Origin: Acidimicrobiales bacterium | Lineage (GTDB): Bacteria; Actinomycetota; Acidimicrobiia; Acidimicrobiales; SZUA-35 | NCBI GenBank assembly: GCA_020629695.1 | Contig: JAHDCV010000007.1 | Span: 22,100-86,099 of the forward strand | Reading direction: 5' to 3' | DNA: 64,000 nt | In this document: in pieces, positions 9,675 to 17,769 of the stretch | How the letters are laid out: every line of letters starts with the position of its first letter | How positions within the stretch are numbered: the stretch's first letter is position 1 | The notes under the pieces: generated by a model | What the model was told of the DNA's origin: nothing | Database searches by the model: none | Seen by the model: the letters and a program-made list of their open reading frames with translations, nothing else | Translations under genes and position numbers: made by a program

Positions 9675-10484
9675 TCAGACGGTCGGGCCGTCCGTCGCCG
9701 GGCCGGCGAAGGCCTGTGCCTTCTCCATCCAGTCGCGGGCCAGGGGGCCGTCGATCACGAGTTTCGTCGCATCGACGTGGCGCCGCTGCGTCACGACGAG
9801 GCAGAAGTCCTCGGCGGACCCGCTGACCCGGTCCGCACACTCCGGCTCGCCGAAGTTCCACTCGGCCCCAGACGGTGCCTGGAGCGTCACGGCGACCTCA
9901 CCGTCGGGGACGTCCTCGCCCCGGTTCATGTACGTCCATCCCCGCGTGTTCACGCCGAGGCGCACGATGTGGGCGAGGCGATCGGTCGCGGGCCGAGTGA
10001 CGCCGACCGCATCCGCGACGTCCTGGCCGTGCGCCCAACACTCCATGAGCCGCGCGGTGAGAAACGACTTCGCTCCCATCGACGGCCCGTACCAGATCAC
10101 GCGATCACGGTCTCCGAGACGTTCGGCGGCAGCGGCGAGGTCGGTCCGGGCGGCTCGCCACTCCGCCATGCGTCCGTCGCGGTCGAGCGAACGGAAGGGG
10201 CCGAGTGTTCGTTCGTCGAGTTCCTCGGGCTCGAGCGAGAACCCCGACATCATCTCCGTGGCATGCGATCGGAACCCGTCGGGATCGATGATCGCCAGTG
10301 CGGCGGTGCGATCGAAGTAGGCGAGATGGGCGATCTGATCGGTGACCGTCCAGCGCGGACTGGCGGTCGGGGAGTGCCATCCGTCGGGTGCCAGGGGCGC
10401 GACGATCGCATCGAGCGCCGCCTGTTCGGCGAGCAGGTCCTCGGTCACGGACACGCGGGTGACGGGTGCATCAGCTGTCGACAT
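9675..10484 (-). CDS. TIGR03084/DinB-like (maleylpyruvate isomerase N-terminal type) protein
   Basis: MSTADAPVTRVSVTEDLLAEQAALDAIVAPLAPDGWHSPTASPRWTVTDQIAHLAYFDRTAALA; MECWAHGQDVADAVG. Confidence 0.8.
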   Translation of the reverse strand: MSTADAPVTRVSVTEDLLAEQAALDAIVAPLAPDGWHSPTASPRWTVTDQIAHLAYFDRTAALAIIDPDGFRSHATEMMSGFSLEPEELDERTLGPFRSLDRDGRMAEWRAARTDLAAAAERLGDRDRVIWYGPSMGAKSFLTARLMECWAHGQDVADAVGVTRPATDRLAHIVRLGVNTRGWTYMNRGEDVPDGEVAVTLQAPSGAEWNFGEPECADRVSGSAEDFCLVVTQRRHVDATKLVIDGPLARDWMEKAQAFAGPATDGPTV

Positions 10485-10489
10485 TCGAG

Positions 10490-10530
10490 CCTCCGACGAC
10501 GCCGGTAGAGGACGGCACCGCCGTCGGAGG
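10490..10530. terminator. Candidate terminator hairpin (CCTCCGACG ... CGTCGGAGG)
   Basis: 9-bp perfect inverted repeat just downstream of the minus-strand MFS gene. Confidence 0.35.
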
Positions 10531-10533
10531 ACG

Positions 10534-11733
10534 CTAGACGTACGGACTCGCGAAGGCCATCGCGGGCCGTGCGGGCCGAACCCGACGCATCGCCCAGACA
10601 CCAATCAGCGGGCCGGGGACCAGGAAGACGAACGCCCATCCCCACCCGTGCGACGCCACGATCACCGGGATGAGGAAGATCGTCACGACGCTCAGGACGA
10701 AGCCACTTCCCAACTGGAGCGTGAGCGCCGTGCCGACCGTACGGGGATCGGCGTGCTCGGAGACGATCACCGAGAACTGGGCCGAGTCGGCCACCACCCA
10801 GAAACCCCAGGTCGCGCCGACGCCGAGCAGGATCGGCCAGGGCGCGTCGAGCAGAAACCCCACCACGAGTGCCGCCGAGCCCGACCACCGCAACGACTCG
10901 GAAGCGGCGCGGACCCGGCCGAGCCGGTCGGAGAGGCGGCCGGCGTACACCGCACCCAGCGCCCCGGCCGCGATCGTCCCGAACGCGGCGAGCGACGCCG
11001 AGCGGCCGGGCCACCGCTCGGCGTAGAACACCCCGATCCAGGCCCACATGGCATACAGCTCCCACATGTGCCCCAGGTACCCGAGCGTGGCGAACCGGAA
11101 CTCCCGTCGACGAAGTACCGCCCGGATCTGACGCACGGCGAACCGAGTCGGTCGAGCCTGGTACGGACCCTCGACGAGACCCCGATCGGCCACGATCCCA
11201 CCGAGCAGCGTGAGCGCCGAGGTCACAGCGATCGTGACCCGCCAGTCGAGGCCGCCGACGCCGGCCACGAGGTGGGGGAGGGCCGACCCGAGGGTCAACC
11301 CGCCGACCATCCAACCCAGCGCTCGGCCTCGACCCTGCCGAAACCAGCCCGATGCCGCCCGCAGGCCCGCCGGATACACCGTGGCGAGTGCGGCGCCGGT
11401 GAGCACCCGAGCGAGGAGGGTCGTCGCCACATCCGGGGCCACGATGACCGCGGCGTTCGCCACGGCGGCGGCGACCGCACCCACAAGCATGAGTCGGCCC
11501 GCGGCCAGGCGGTCCGCCCATCCCGTCACGGCCGATGCCACGGCACCGAGGACGAACCCGAGCTGCACGCCGATCGTCAGCCACGACGCAGCGATCGCAC
11601 CGAGGTCCAGGCGGACGCGGAGGTCGGCGATCACCGCAGCCGTGGAGAACCAGGGCGCCATCGTCAACACGAGGGCGAGGCCGGCGACCGCGAGCTGGCG
11701 CTCGGACTCGGCGAGCCGGCGAGGAGTTCGCAT
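10534..11733 (-). CDS. MFS transporter
   Basis: 12-TM pattern; GFVLGAVASAVTGWADRLAAGRLMLVGAVAAAVANAAVIVAPDVATTLLARVLTGAALATVYPAGLRAASGWF. Confidence 0.88.
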   Translation of the reverse strand: MRTPRRLAESERQLAVAGLALVLTMAPWFSTAAVIADLRVRLDLGAIAASWLTIGVQLGFVLGAVASAVTGWADRLAAGRLMLVGAVAAAVANAAVIVAPDVATTLLARVLTGAALATVYPAGLRAASGWFRQGRGRALGWMVGGLTLGSALPHLVAGVGGLDWRVTIAVTSALTLLGGIVADRGLVEGPYQARPTRFAVRQIRAVLRRREFRFATLGYLGHMWELYAMWAWIGVFYAERWPGRSASLAAFGTIAAGALGAVYAGRLSDRLGRVRAASESLRWSGSAALVVGFLLDAPWPILLGVGATWGFWVVADSAQFSVIVSEHADPRTVGTALTLQLGSGFVLSVVTIFLIPVIVASHGWGWAFVFLVPGPLIGVWAMRRVRPARPAMAFASPYV

Positions 11734-11782
11734 GCCCGGTCAACCGGACGGGCAGGTCAGAACTTCCCCGCCGGAACGCGAA

Positions 11783-11810
11783 CGAGCCGGGGTCCGTGGA
11801 CCCCGGCTCG
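11783..11810. terminator. Strong hairpin terminator candidate downstream of proX
   Basis: CGAGCCGGGGTCC-GT-GGACCCCGGCTCG, 13-bp perfect inverted repeat. Confidence 0.65.
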
Positions 11811-11813
11811 ATG

Positions 11814-11851
11814 CAGATCAGCAGATCTGAGTCAGATCAGAAGATCTGGGA
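11814..11851. repeat. Two tandem 19-nt near-identical units between proX stop and terminator
   Basis: CAGATCAGCAGATCTGAGT / CAGATCAGAAGATCTGGGA. Confidence 0.6.
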
Positions 11852-11855
11852 AGGA

Positions 11856-13079
11856 TCAGCCCTTTGCGGCGGCGAGCCAACCGTCGACGAGGTCGCGGTT
11901 GTTCTCGATCCAGGTGGCCGCGAGGCCCTGGATGCACTCGGAGGTGTCGCAACCGTTGCCCTGCTCGACGTTGGCGAGCGAGACATCGATGACCGACAGG
12001 GTGATCTGCTCGAGGAGCGCCTCGGCAGCCGGGTTGGCAGCGAGGAAGTCGTTGTTGGCGGTCGCCAGGATGTCGGCGGCAGCCCAACCGGTCTGGCAGG
12101 TGTCGGTGGCAGCCGGGCACACGTCGGTGCCGATGGCGGCCGTGCCGGGACGCTGGTCGTGGGCCTCGCCGCCCTCGTCACCCGTGGGGTTCGAGTCGTC
12201 GAGGACCGTCTCCACGCCTGCCCAGTACACGTTCTGGCCGGGGACCAGCTGCGTGATGTAGGCGGACGGCGTCCAGGTGTAGATGACCATGGGCTCACCG
12301 GCATCGGCCTTGGCGACCGCCTCGGCGATCATGGCGTCGTAACCGGCGATGGTCTGCTGGATGTTCTCCCAGCCCGAGAACGCGATCATGTTGGTGATGA
12401 TGTTGTCGCAGGTCCAGGACTCCTGGCAGCCGTAGATGTCGGCGAAGCCGTTCCCGGGGACGGGGTCCCCGGCGTCGAAGGCGGCGAGGGCGTCAGCGTT
12501 GTTGTTGAGCTCGTCGAGGGTGTAGACGCCGAACTCATCAGCGAACGCCTTCGTGATCAGGAAGCCCTGGAGGCCACCGGCGATCATCTCCTCACCGACG
12601 ATCGACACGTGATCGCCGACCTTGCTGCCGTCGGGCATCTCGGCCTCGTGCCACGAGAAGTGACCGGGGTACCAGGAGTTGACCCAGAAGTCGAACTCGC
12701 CCTGTGCCATCGACAGGTAGGCGAGGGACGGGCCGAGCTCGAGCTCGGCGGGGTCGGTGACCTCGTAGCCGAGTTCCTGCATCAGCTGCTGGTACACGTA
12801 GGCCTGGAAGTAGCCGGTCGACCAGTCGGCGCGAGCCATGGTCACGGTGATGCCTTCGCCCGGAAGCTCCGACATGGCCTCTTCCATGGCCTCTTCGCCT
12901 TCTTCCATGGCTTCTTCGGCCTCTTCAGCGACCTCTTCGACGGCCTCTTCAGCGGCGTCGGCAGCGTCCTCGACCACCTCGGTGGCGGCGTCGGTCACGC
13001 TGTCCGAACCGCAGGCTGCGGCGATGAGCCCCAGCGCTGCGAGCAGCGCGAACAGCGCTGTTTTGTTGAGTTTCCTCAT
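11856..13079 (-). CDS. proX: Glycine betaine/proline-type ABC transporter substrate-binding lipoprotein
   Basis: MRKLNKTALFALLAALGLIAAACGSDS lipobox; ITVTMARADWSTGYFQAYVYQQLMQELGYEV...FDFWVNSWYPGHFSWHEAEMPDGSKVGDHVSIVGEEMIAGGLQGFLITKAFADEF (OpuAC fold); adjacent to permease and ATPase. Confidence 0.88.
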   Translation of the reverse strand: MRKLNKTALFALLAALGLIAAACGSDSVTDAATEVVEDAADAAEEAVEEVAEEAEEAMEEGEEAMEEAMSELPGEGITVTMARADWSTGYFQAYVYQQLMQELGYEVTDPAELELGPSLAYLSMAQGEFDFWVNSWYPGHFSWHEAEMPDGSKVGDHVSIVGEEMIAGGLQGFLITKAFADEFGVYTLDELNNNADALAAFDAGDPVPGNGFADIYGCQESWTCDNIITNMIAFSGWENIQQTIAGYDAMIAEAVAKADAGEPMVIYTWTPSAYITQLVPGQNVYWAGVETVLDDSNPTGDEGGEAHDQRPGTAAIGTDVCPAATDTCQTGWAAADILATANNDFLAANPAAEALLEQITLSVIDVSLANVEQGNGCDTSECIQGLAATWIENNRDLVDGWLAAAKG

Positions 13080-13174
13080 TGGTTCCCCTCCAAGGGTTTT
13101 GGTTGTGAGCGAGTTGCAGCAACCCAGCACACGTTGAGCGCTACAACGATAGTCCACCCTTGCGGGCAGACCGG

Positions 13175-13202
13175 GACAGCCCCCCATTTGAGGGGGGCTG
13201 TC
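13175..13202. terminator. Intercistronic hairpin between permease and substrate-binding protein genes
   Basis: GACAGCCCCCC-ATTTGA-GGGGGGCTGTC, 11-bp perfect stem. Confidence 0.6.
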
Positions 13203-13219
13203 GGAGCGTGACGAGATGA

Positions 13220-15361
13220 TCAGCCGACCGGAGCGGGCTCGGTCTCGTCGACGGTCAGGTCGACGGTCGCTGCGAGCGCAGCGTCCGTCCGAGCGGGTTC
13301 ATCGGCGTAGACCCGGGTGCGTCGGAACTCGTTGAGCACCGGACGGGCCGAGGCCAGGACGAAGAAGCCGGCGCACAGGGCGATGAAGGAGCCGACACCC
13401 GACACGAAATTCGGATCGGTTGCTCGTGCGAGCGTGCCGATCCAAGCGGCGCAGATGGCGAAGATGCCACCACCCATGCCGGCGAGCACGGTCGAGCCGA
13501 CCCATCGGAAGCGATCGTCGAGCCCCGCCAAGCCGGAGCTCAACACCGCGACGCCCAGTGAGATCACACCCAGAACGAGCGCCCAGATACCGAGGCCCGC
13601 CCCTTCGGACGTCCGTCCGTCGAGGATGATCTTGGCGTTCGTCTGTTGCGTGGTCTGCAGCGTGGTGATCTCGGCGGCGTAGACCGCGGCGTTCGCCGGG
13701 TCGGCAACCGCCTGCGCCTTCAGCTCGTCGATGCGAGCGAGATCATCGGCTGAGAGCACGGTGTCGGACCGGGTGTCGAACGACCACGCCGAGAACATCC
13801 CGATCGTCAGGAAGACCACGGCGATGACACCGGAGATGACCCGACCCCAGGCCACGCCCGACGGCAGCGGGTGCAGCGGCGAGTGGGGGGCGACCCGGAT
13901 CCACATCATCGTGCCGATGACGGCGACGAGTCCGCCGAGCAGGGCGAGGTAGACGCCGATGCCCTGACCAGGATCGACAGCCGCATCCGACGGCGCAGCG
14001 ATGAAGTGGCCGAAGGCCACGAGGAAGCCGATGAATGCGGCGATGGCGGCGCCGTCGGTGGTGAGCCAACGCAGCCCGCGACCGGGGCGGAGCATGACCT
14101 TGGCGATCGACCCCAGGATGATGAGGCCGGCGACGAGCACGAGATAGCCGAACCAGGATCCACCCGAGGCGGACAGACCCGAGAACGACTGGCCTTCCAG
14201 CTCGAGCTGATCGACGCGGCGGCTGTAGCCGCTGATCTTGCCCGCATTGGACGTCCAGGTGAGGAAGACCGACACGACCATCGCCAACGCGCCGACGCCG
14301 GCGACCATGATCCCGGGCCGCTCGGCGGCCATGACCGGGGCGAAGTAGGAGGACTCCTGCTTCTTCGACTCCTCGACCGCTGCGGCCTTCGCCGCCTCGG
14401 CCTCATCGAGCAGGGTCTCCGGATCGGAGCGGTGCGCCCACGCCATCTTGATGCGGCGGAACAGCCCGCCGGTCGACTCGCCGTCACGCTGGGAGATCCG
14501 GTCGAGCACGACCGCCACCAGGAAGAACGCGAGACCGGCCGAGGTGCCACGTACCACGGACTGGGTCGACAGCGCCTGGAAGAGCAGACGCCCGAGACCG
14601 CCGGCGCCCATGATCGCGGCGATGCCGAGCATCGAGATCGAGAGCAGCAGCGTCTGGTTGATCCCGGTCATGATCGCTGGTCGGGCGAGCGGGAGCTGCA
14701 CGTCGGTGAGCACCCGGCGTTCCGGGGCGCCGTAGGCACGAGCCGCTTCGACGACGTCCTCCGGCACCTGACGGATACCGAGGTTCGTGAGGCGGATGAG
14801 CGGCGGGACCGCGAAGATCATCGTCACCATGGTCGCGGAGACCGTGCCGATGCCCCAGAAGTAGATGAACGGGAGCATGTAGACGAACGAGTGCACGACC
14901 TGCATGGCGTCGAGCACCGGTCTGACCACCTGCCATATCCCGTCGATCCGCCCGCAGGCGATGCCGATGGGGATACCGACGATCACACAGAGGATCACGG
15001 CGACGCCGATGAACCCGATCGTCTTCGCGGTCTCGATCCAGTACTCGGTGCCGAGCAGACCACAGGTCGTCAATGCCACGCCGGTGAAGATCGCGACCTT
15101 GCCGTTCTGGGCGAGCCACGCGACGAGCATCATCGCCACGACGACGGTCCACCACGGGACCTTGACGAGGATGTCGTCCACGATGAGGTCGAGCAGGAAC
15201 TGGAACGGCCACTCGATGACGCTGAGTGCGCCGGTGGCCCGGGTGGCGATCCAGTCGACCGCCTGGTCCATCCACTCACCGAACGGGATGAGGAACTCAT
15301 CGAGCACGCCGTTGTCGTTGAGGGACTTGCCTTCGTCTGTTGCCTGTGCGAGTTCCATCAC
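13220..15361 (-). CDS. proW: Glycine betaine/proline ABC transporter permease with long C-terminal multi-TM extension
   Basis: IGVAVILCVIVGIPIGIACGRIDGIWQVVRPVLDAMQVVHSFVYMLPFIYFWGIGTVSATMVTMIFAVPPLIRLTNLGIRQVPEDVVEAARAYGAPERRVLTDVQLPLARPAIMTGINQTLLLSISMLGIAAIMGAGGLG; extension from about residue 305. Confidence 0.9.
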   Translation of the reverse strand: MMELAQATDEGKSLNDNGVLDEFLIPFGEWMDQAVDWIATRATGALSVIEWPFQFLLDLIVDDILVKVPWWTVVVAMMLVAWLAQNGKVAIFTGVALTTCGLLGTEYWIETAKTIGFIGVAVILCVIVGIPIGIACGRIDGIWQVVRPVLDAMQVVHSFVYMLPFIYFWGIGTVSATMVTMIFAVPPLIRLTNLGIRQVPEDVVEAARAYGAPERRVLTDVQLPLARPAIMTGINQTLLLSISMLGIAAIMGAGGLGRLLFQALSTQSVVRGTSAGLAFFLVAVVLDRISQRDGESTGGLFRRIKMAWAHRSDPETLLDEAEAAKAAAVEESKKQESSYFAPVMAAERPGIMVAGVGALAMVVSVFLTWTSNAGKISGYSRRVDQLELEGQSFSGLSASGGSWFGYLVLVAGLIILGSIAKVMLRPGRGLRWLTTDGAAIAAFIGFLVAFGHFIAAPSDAAVDPGQGIGVYLALLGGLVAVIGTMMWIRVAPHSPLHPLPSGVAWGRVISGVIAVVFLTIGMFSAWSFDTRSDTVLSADDLARIDELKAQAVADPANAAVYAAEITTLQTTQQTNAKIILDGRTSEGAGLGIWALVLGVISLGVAVLSSGLAGLDDRFRWVGSTVLAGMGGGIFAICAAWIGTLARATDPNFVSGVGSFIALCAGFFVLASARPVLNEFRRTRVYADEPARTDAALAATVDLTVDETEPAPVG

Positions 15362-16596
15362 ATGAACACCTCTCGCTCGAATCCGTCGATGAGGGACTCC
15401 ACACGTCCCATTTCCTTCATGATGTCCTGCGGGTCGAGGTTCCCGACCAAGCGGCCATCGGCGTCCACCACGGCGATCGGCAGGCCGCGACCGGCGGCCG
15501 CGTAGACGTCGTTGAGGGTCGTTTCAGGCGTGCACGACTCGAAATCCGAGCGCATCGCCTGGTCGATCGAGCTCGAGCCGACACTCTGTGCCCTGATGCC
15601 GTCGCCGGCGGTGAGCACGGCGATCGGCCGGCGATCGTCGTCGAGGACGAACACGCCGGCGCGGTCACCGATGTGCGTGAGCGCGTCGCCGAGAGCGAGG
15701 GAGCGGTCGACGGGGTGGGGCTCGGCCATGACCTCGTGCACCTGGATCACGCGACCCTGGTCGACGTCCTGCACGAACTCCGCGACGTAACCCGTCGCAG
15801 GCTGGGTGAGGATCTCTTCGGGAGTGCCGATCTGGACGACGGCGCCGTCCTTCATGATGCAGACTCGGTCGCCGATGCGGAGGGCCTCGTTCAGATCGTG
15901 GGTGATGAAGACGATCGTCTTCTTCAGTTCATTCTGGATCTCCATCATCTCGTCCTGCATCTGGCGCCGGATGAGCGGGTCGAGCGCCGAGAAGGCCTCG
16001 TCCATCAGAAGGATGTCGGGATCCGTGGCCAGCGCCCGGGCGAGACCCACGCGCTGCTGCATGCCGCCGGAGAGCTCCGATGGCATGTTCTGGGCATAGG
16101 CGTCGAGGCCGACCAGCGCGAGGGCCCGGAGCGACGCTTCGTCCCGCTCGGCCTTCGGCTTGCCCTGGACCTTGAGGCCATAGCCACAGTTGTCGATCAC
16201 CGAGCGGTGGGGGAACAGAGCGAAGTGCTGGAACACCATGCCCATCTTCTCGCGGCGGAAGGCCTGGAGTTCGGTGCCCTCCATCTGCTGGACGTCGACC
16301 CCGTCGACCATCACCCGACCGTGGGTGATGCCGTGCAGCTTGTTGATGGTGCGCAAGGCGGTGGACTTCCCGGACCCCGACAGGCCCATGATCACGAAGA
16401 TCTCGCCCTTCTTGATCCCGAAGTTGACGTTGTTCATACCGACCACGTGGCCGGACATGCGCTGCACGTCGTTCTTGCCGTAACCGGCCTCGCAGAGCTC
16501 AAACGCTCGTCCCTTCGGCTGTGGGCCGAAGATCTTGTAGACGCTCTCGAGCCGAATGATCTCGTCATTCGCTTCTGACACGTGTGTTCCCCTCAT
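15358..16596 (-). CDS. proV: Glycine betaine/proline ABC transporter ATP-binding protein with CBS domains
   Basis: IFVIMGLSGSGKSTALRTINKLHGITHGRVMVDG; LSGGMQQRVGLARALATDPDILLMDEAFSALDPLIRRQMQDEM; C-terminal CBS pair; start MRGTHVSEANDEIIRLESVYKIFG; 4-nt overlap with permease. Confidence 0.93.
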   Translation of the reverse strand: MRGTHVSEANDEIIRLESVYKIFGPQPKGRAFELCEAGYGKNDVQRMSGHVVGMNNVNFGIKKGEIFVIMGLSGSGKSTALRTINKLHGITHGRVMVDGVDVQQMEGTELQAFRREKMGMVFQHFALFPHRSVIDNCGYGLKVQGKPKAERDEASLRALALVGLDAYAQNMPSELSGGMQQRVGLARALATDPDILLMDEAFSALDPLIRRQMQDEMMEIQNELKKTIVFITHDLNEALRIGDRVCIMKDGAVVQIGTPEEILTQPATGYVAEFVQDVDQGRVIQVHEVMAEPHPVDRSLALGDALTHIGDRAGVFVLDDDRRPIAVLTAGDGIRAQSVGSSSIDQAMRSDFESCTPETTLNDVYAAAGRGLPIAVVDADGRLVGNLDPQDIMKEMGRVESLIDGFEREVFM

Positions 16597-16732
16597 CGTT
16601 GGACGTCGGAGACCATGGACGCAGGGCAGCGCTCGCGCAACTGACTCCCACGATGTGAACTCCGACACGTCGACGTTAGTGCACATCACCGTTCGTGATC
16701 CGACGAGCGAACGACCTTTGACGAAGCCGTAA

Positions 16733-16759
16733 CAGTTGCTTGCAGACCGCAAGCAACTG
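16733..16759. promoter_or_regulatory. 11-bp inverted repeat in the divergent intergenic region upstream of proV
   Basis: CAGTTGCTTGC-AGACC-GCAAGCAACTG. Confidence 0.5.
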
Positions 16760-16860
16760 ACGCCCGGTCGACGACCGTGCACCGGACGTTCGTCCAGTCG
16801 CTGCATACTCGTGCGCCGACCGAGCGTCACGACCGATGCTCCGTCGCCTCGAGGAGACAC

Positions 16861-17703
16861 ATGGGAGCGCTGCTGGGCGCCGTCAGCGCGATCTGTATCG
16901 GCATCGCCGACGTCCTGGGTCGACGCGTGGCCGAGACCAACAACGCGATCTCGCTCAGCGGCCTCCTCCAGATCGTGGCCGCAGCGACGGCTGCGATCGC
17001 TGTCGTCGTGGTGCCCTCGACCTGGATCGGCGGTGACGTCGCCCTCGGGCTCGCTTCGGGGCTCGGGCTGGGCGTCGGACTGGCGGCCTACTTCCACGCG
17101 CTGGGGGGATCGACCTCGACCGTCGTGGCGCCACTGGTCGGAACCCTCGTCGCCGTGCTCCCGTTCGCCTACACCGTCGGCACCGGCTCGTCGGTTCCCC
17201 CCGTCGCCATCGGGGGAGCGGTGCTCGCTCTCGGCGGGCTCGCGGTCCTGTCGTCCCGATCCAACGGCGCAACGACGACCGCCACGCAGATCCGACACGG
17301 CCTGCTGTGGGGATCGGTCTCCGGCCTCGGCTACGGATCCGGGCTCACCTTCGTGATCGAGACGGCGGCGGTTTCCGGCGCCTGGCCGTCGTTCGCCCAG
17401 CGGCTGTCGGCCGCCGTCTTCACCTTCGTGCTCGCGGCGCGACTCGGGCTCCCACTCTTCCCGAGTGCGACCCGACGATCGTTCGGGCTCGCCATCGTCT
17501 CCGGCACGGTCTCGGGCGTGGCGTCGCTGTCCTACCTGTTCGGTGTGCAGATCGACGCCCAACCGACCGTGGTCATGGCGTCGACGTTTCCCGCGGCGAG
17601 CGTGATCGGCGGGCGACTCGTGCTGGGCGACGAGGTCTCGGCCCGACAAGGGGTGGGTGTGCTCGCCACGCTCGCCGGCGTCGCACTCATCGTCGCGACC
17701 TGA
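16861..17703 (+). CDS. DMT/EamA family transporter
   Basis: MGALLGAVSAICIGIADVLGRRVAETNNAISLSGLLQIVAA; ~10 TM; GRLVLGDEVSARQGVGVLATLAGVALIV. Confidence 0.82.
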   Translation: MGALLGAVSAICIGIADVLGRRVAETNNAISLSGLLQIVAAATAAIAVVVVPSTWIGGDVALGLASGLGLGVGLAAYFHALGGSTSTVVAPLVGTLVAVLPFAYTVGTGSSVPPVAIGGAVLALGGLAVLSSRSNGATTTATQIRHGLLWGSVSGLGYGSGLTFVIETAAVSGAWPSFAQRLSAAVFTFVLAARLGLPLFPSATRRSFGLAIVSGTVSGVASLSYLFGVQIDAQPTVVMASTFPAASVIGGRLVLGDEVSARQGVGVLATLAGVALIVAT

Positions 17704-17769
17704 ACGCCCGGCCGAGGTTGCACCACTCGACGGTTCGACGACGCCCGACGACCCGACCAGACTGCCCGG

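Noticed and set aside
13871-15505. 544-aa plus-strand ORF opposite proW
   Set aside because: Composition typical of antisense frames (H/D/R/E-rich); the minus strand has a clear permease with TM segments.
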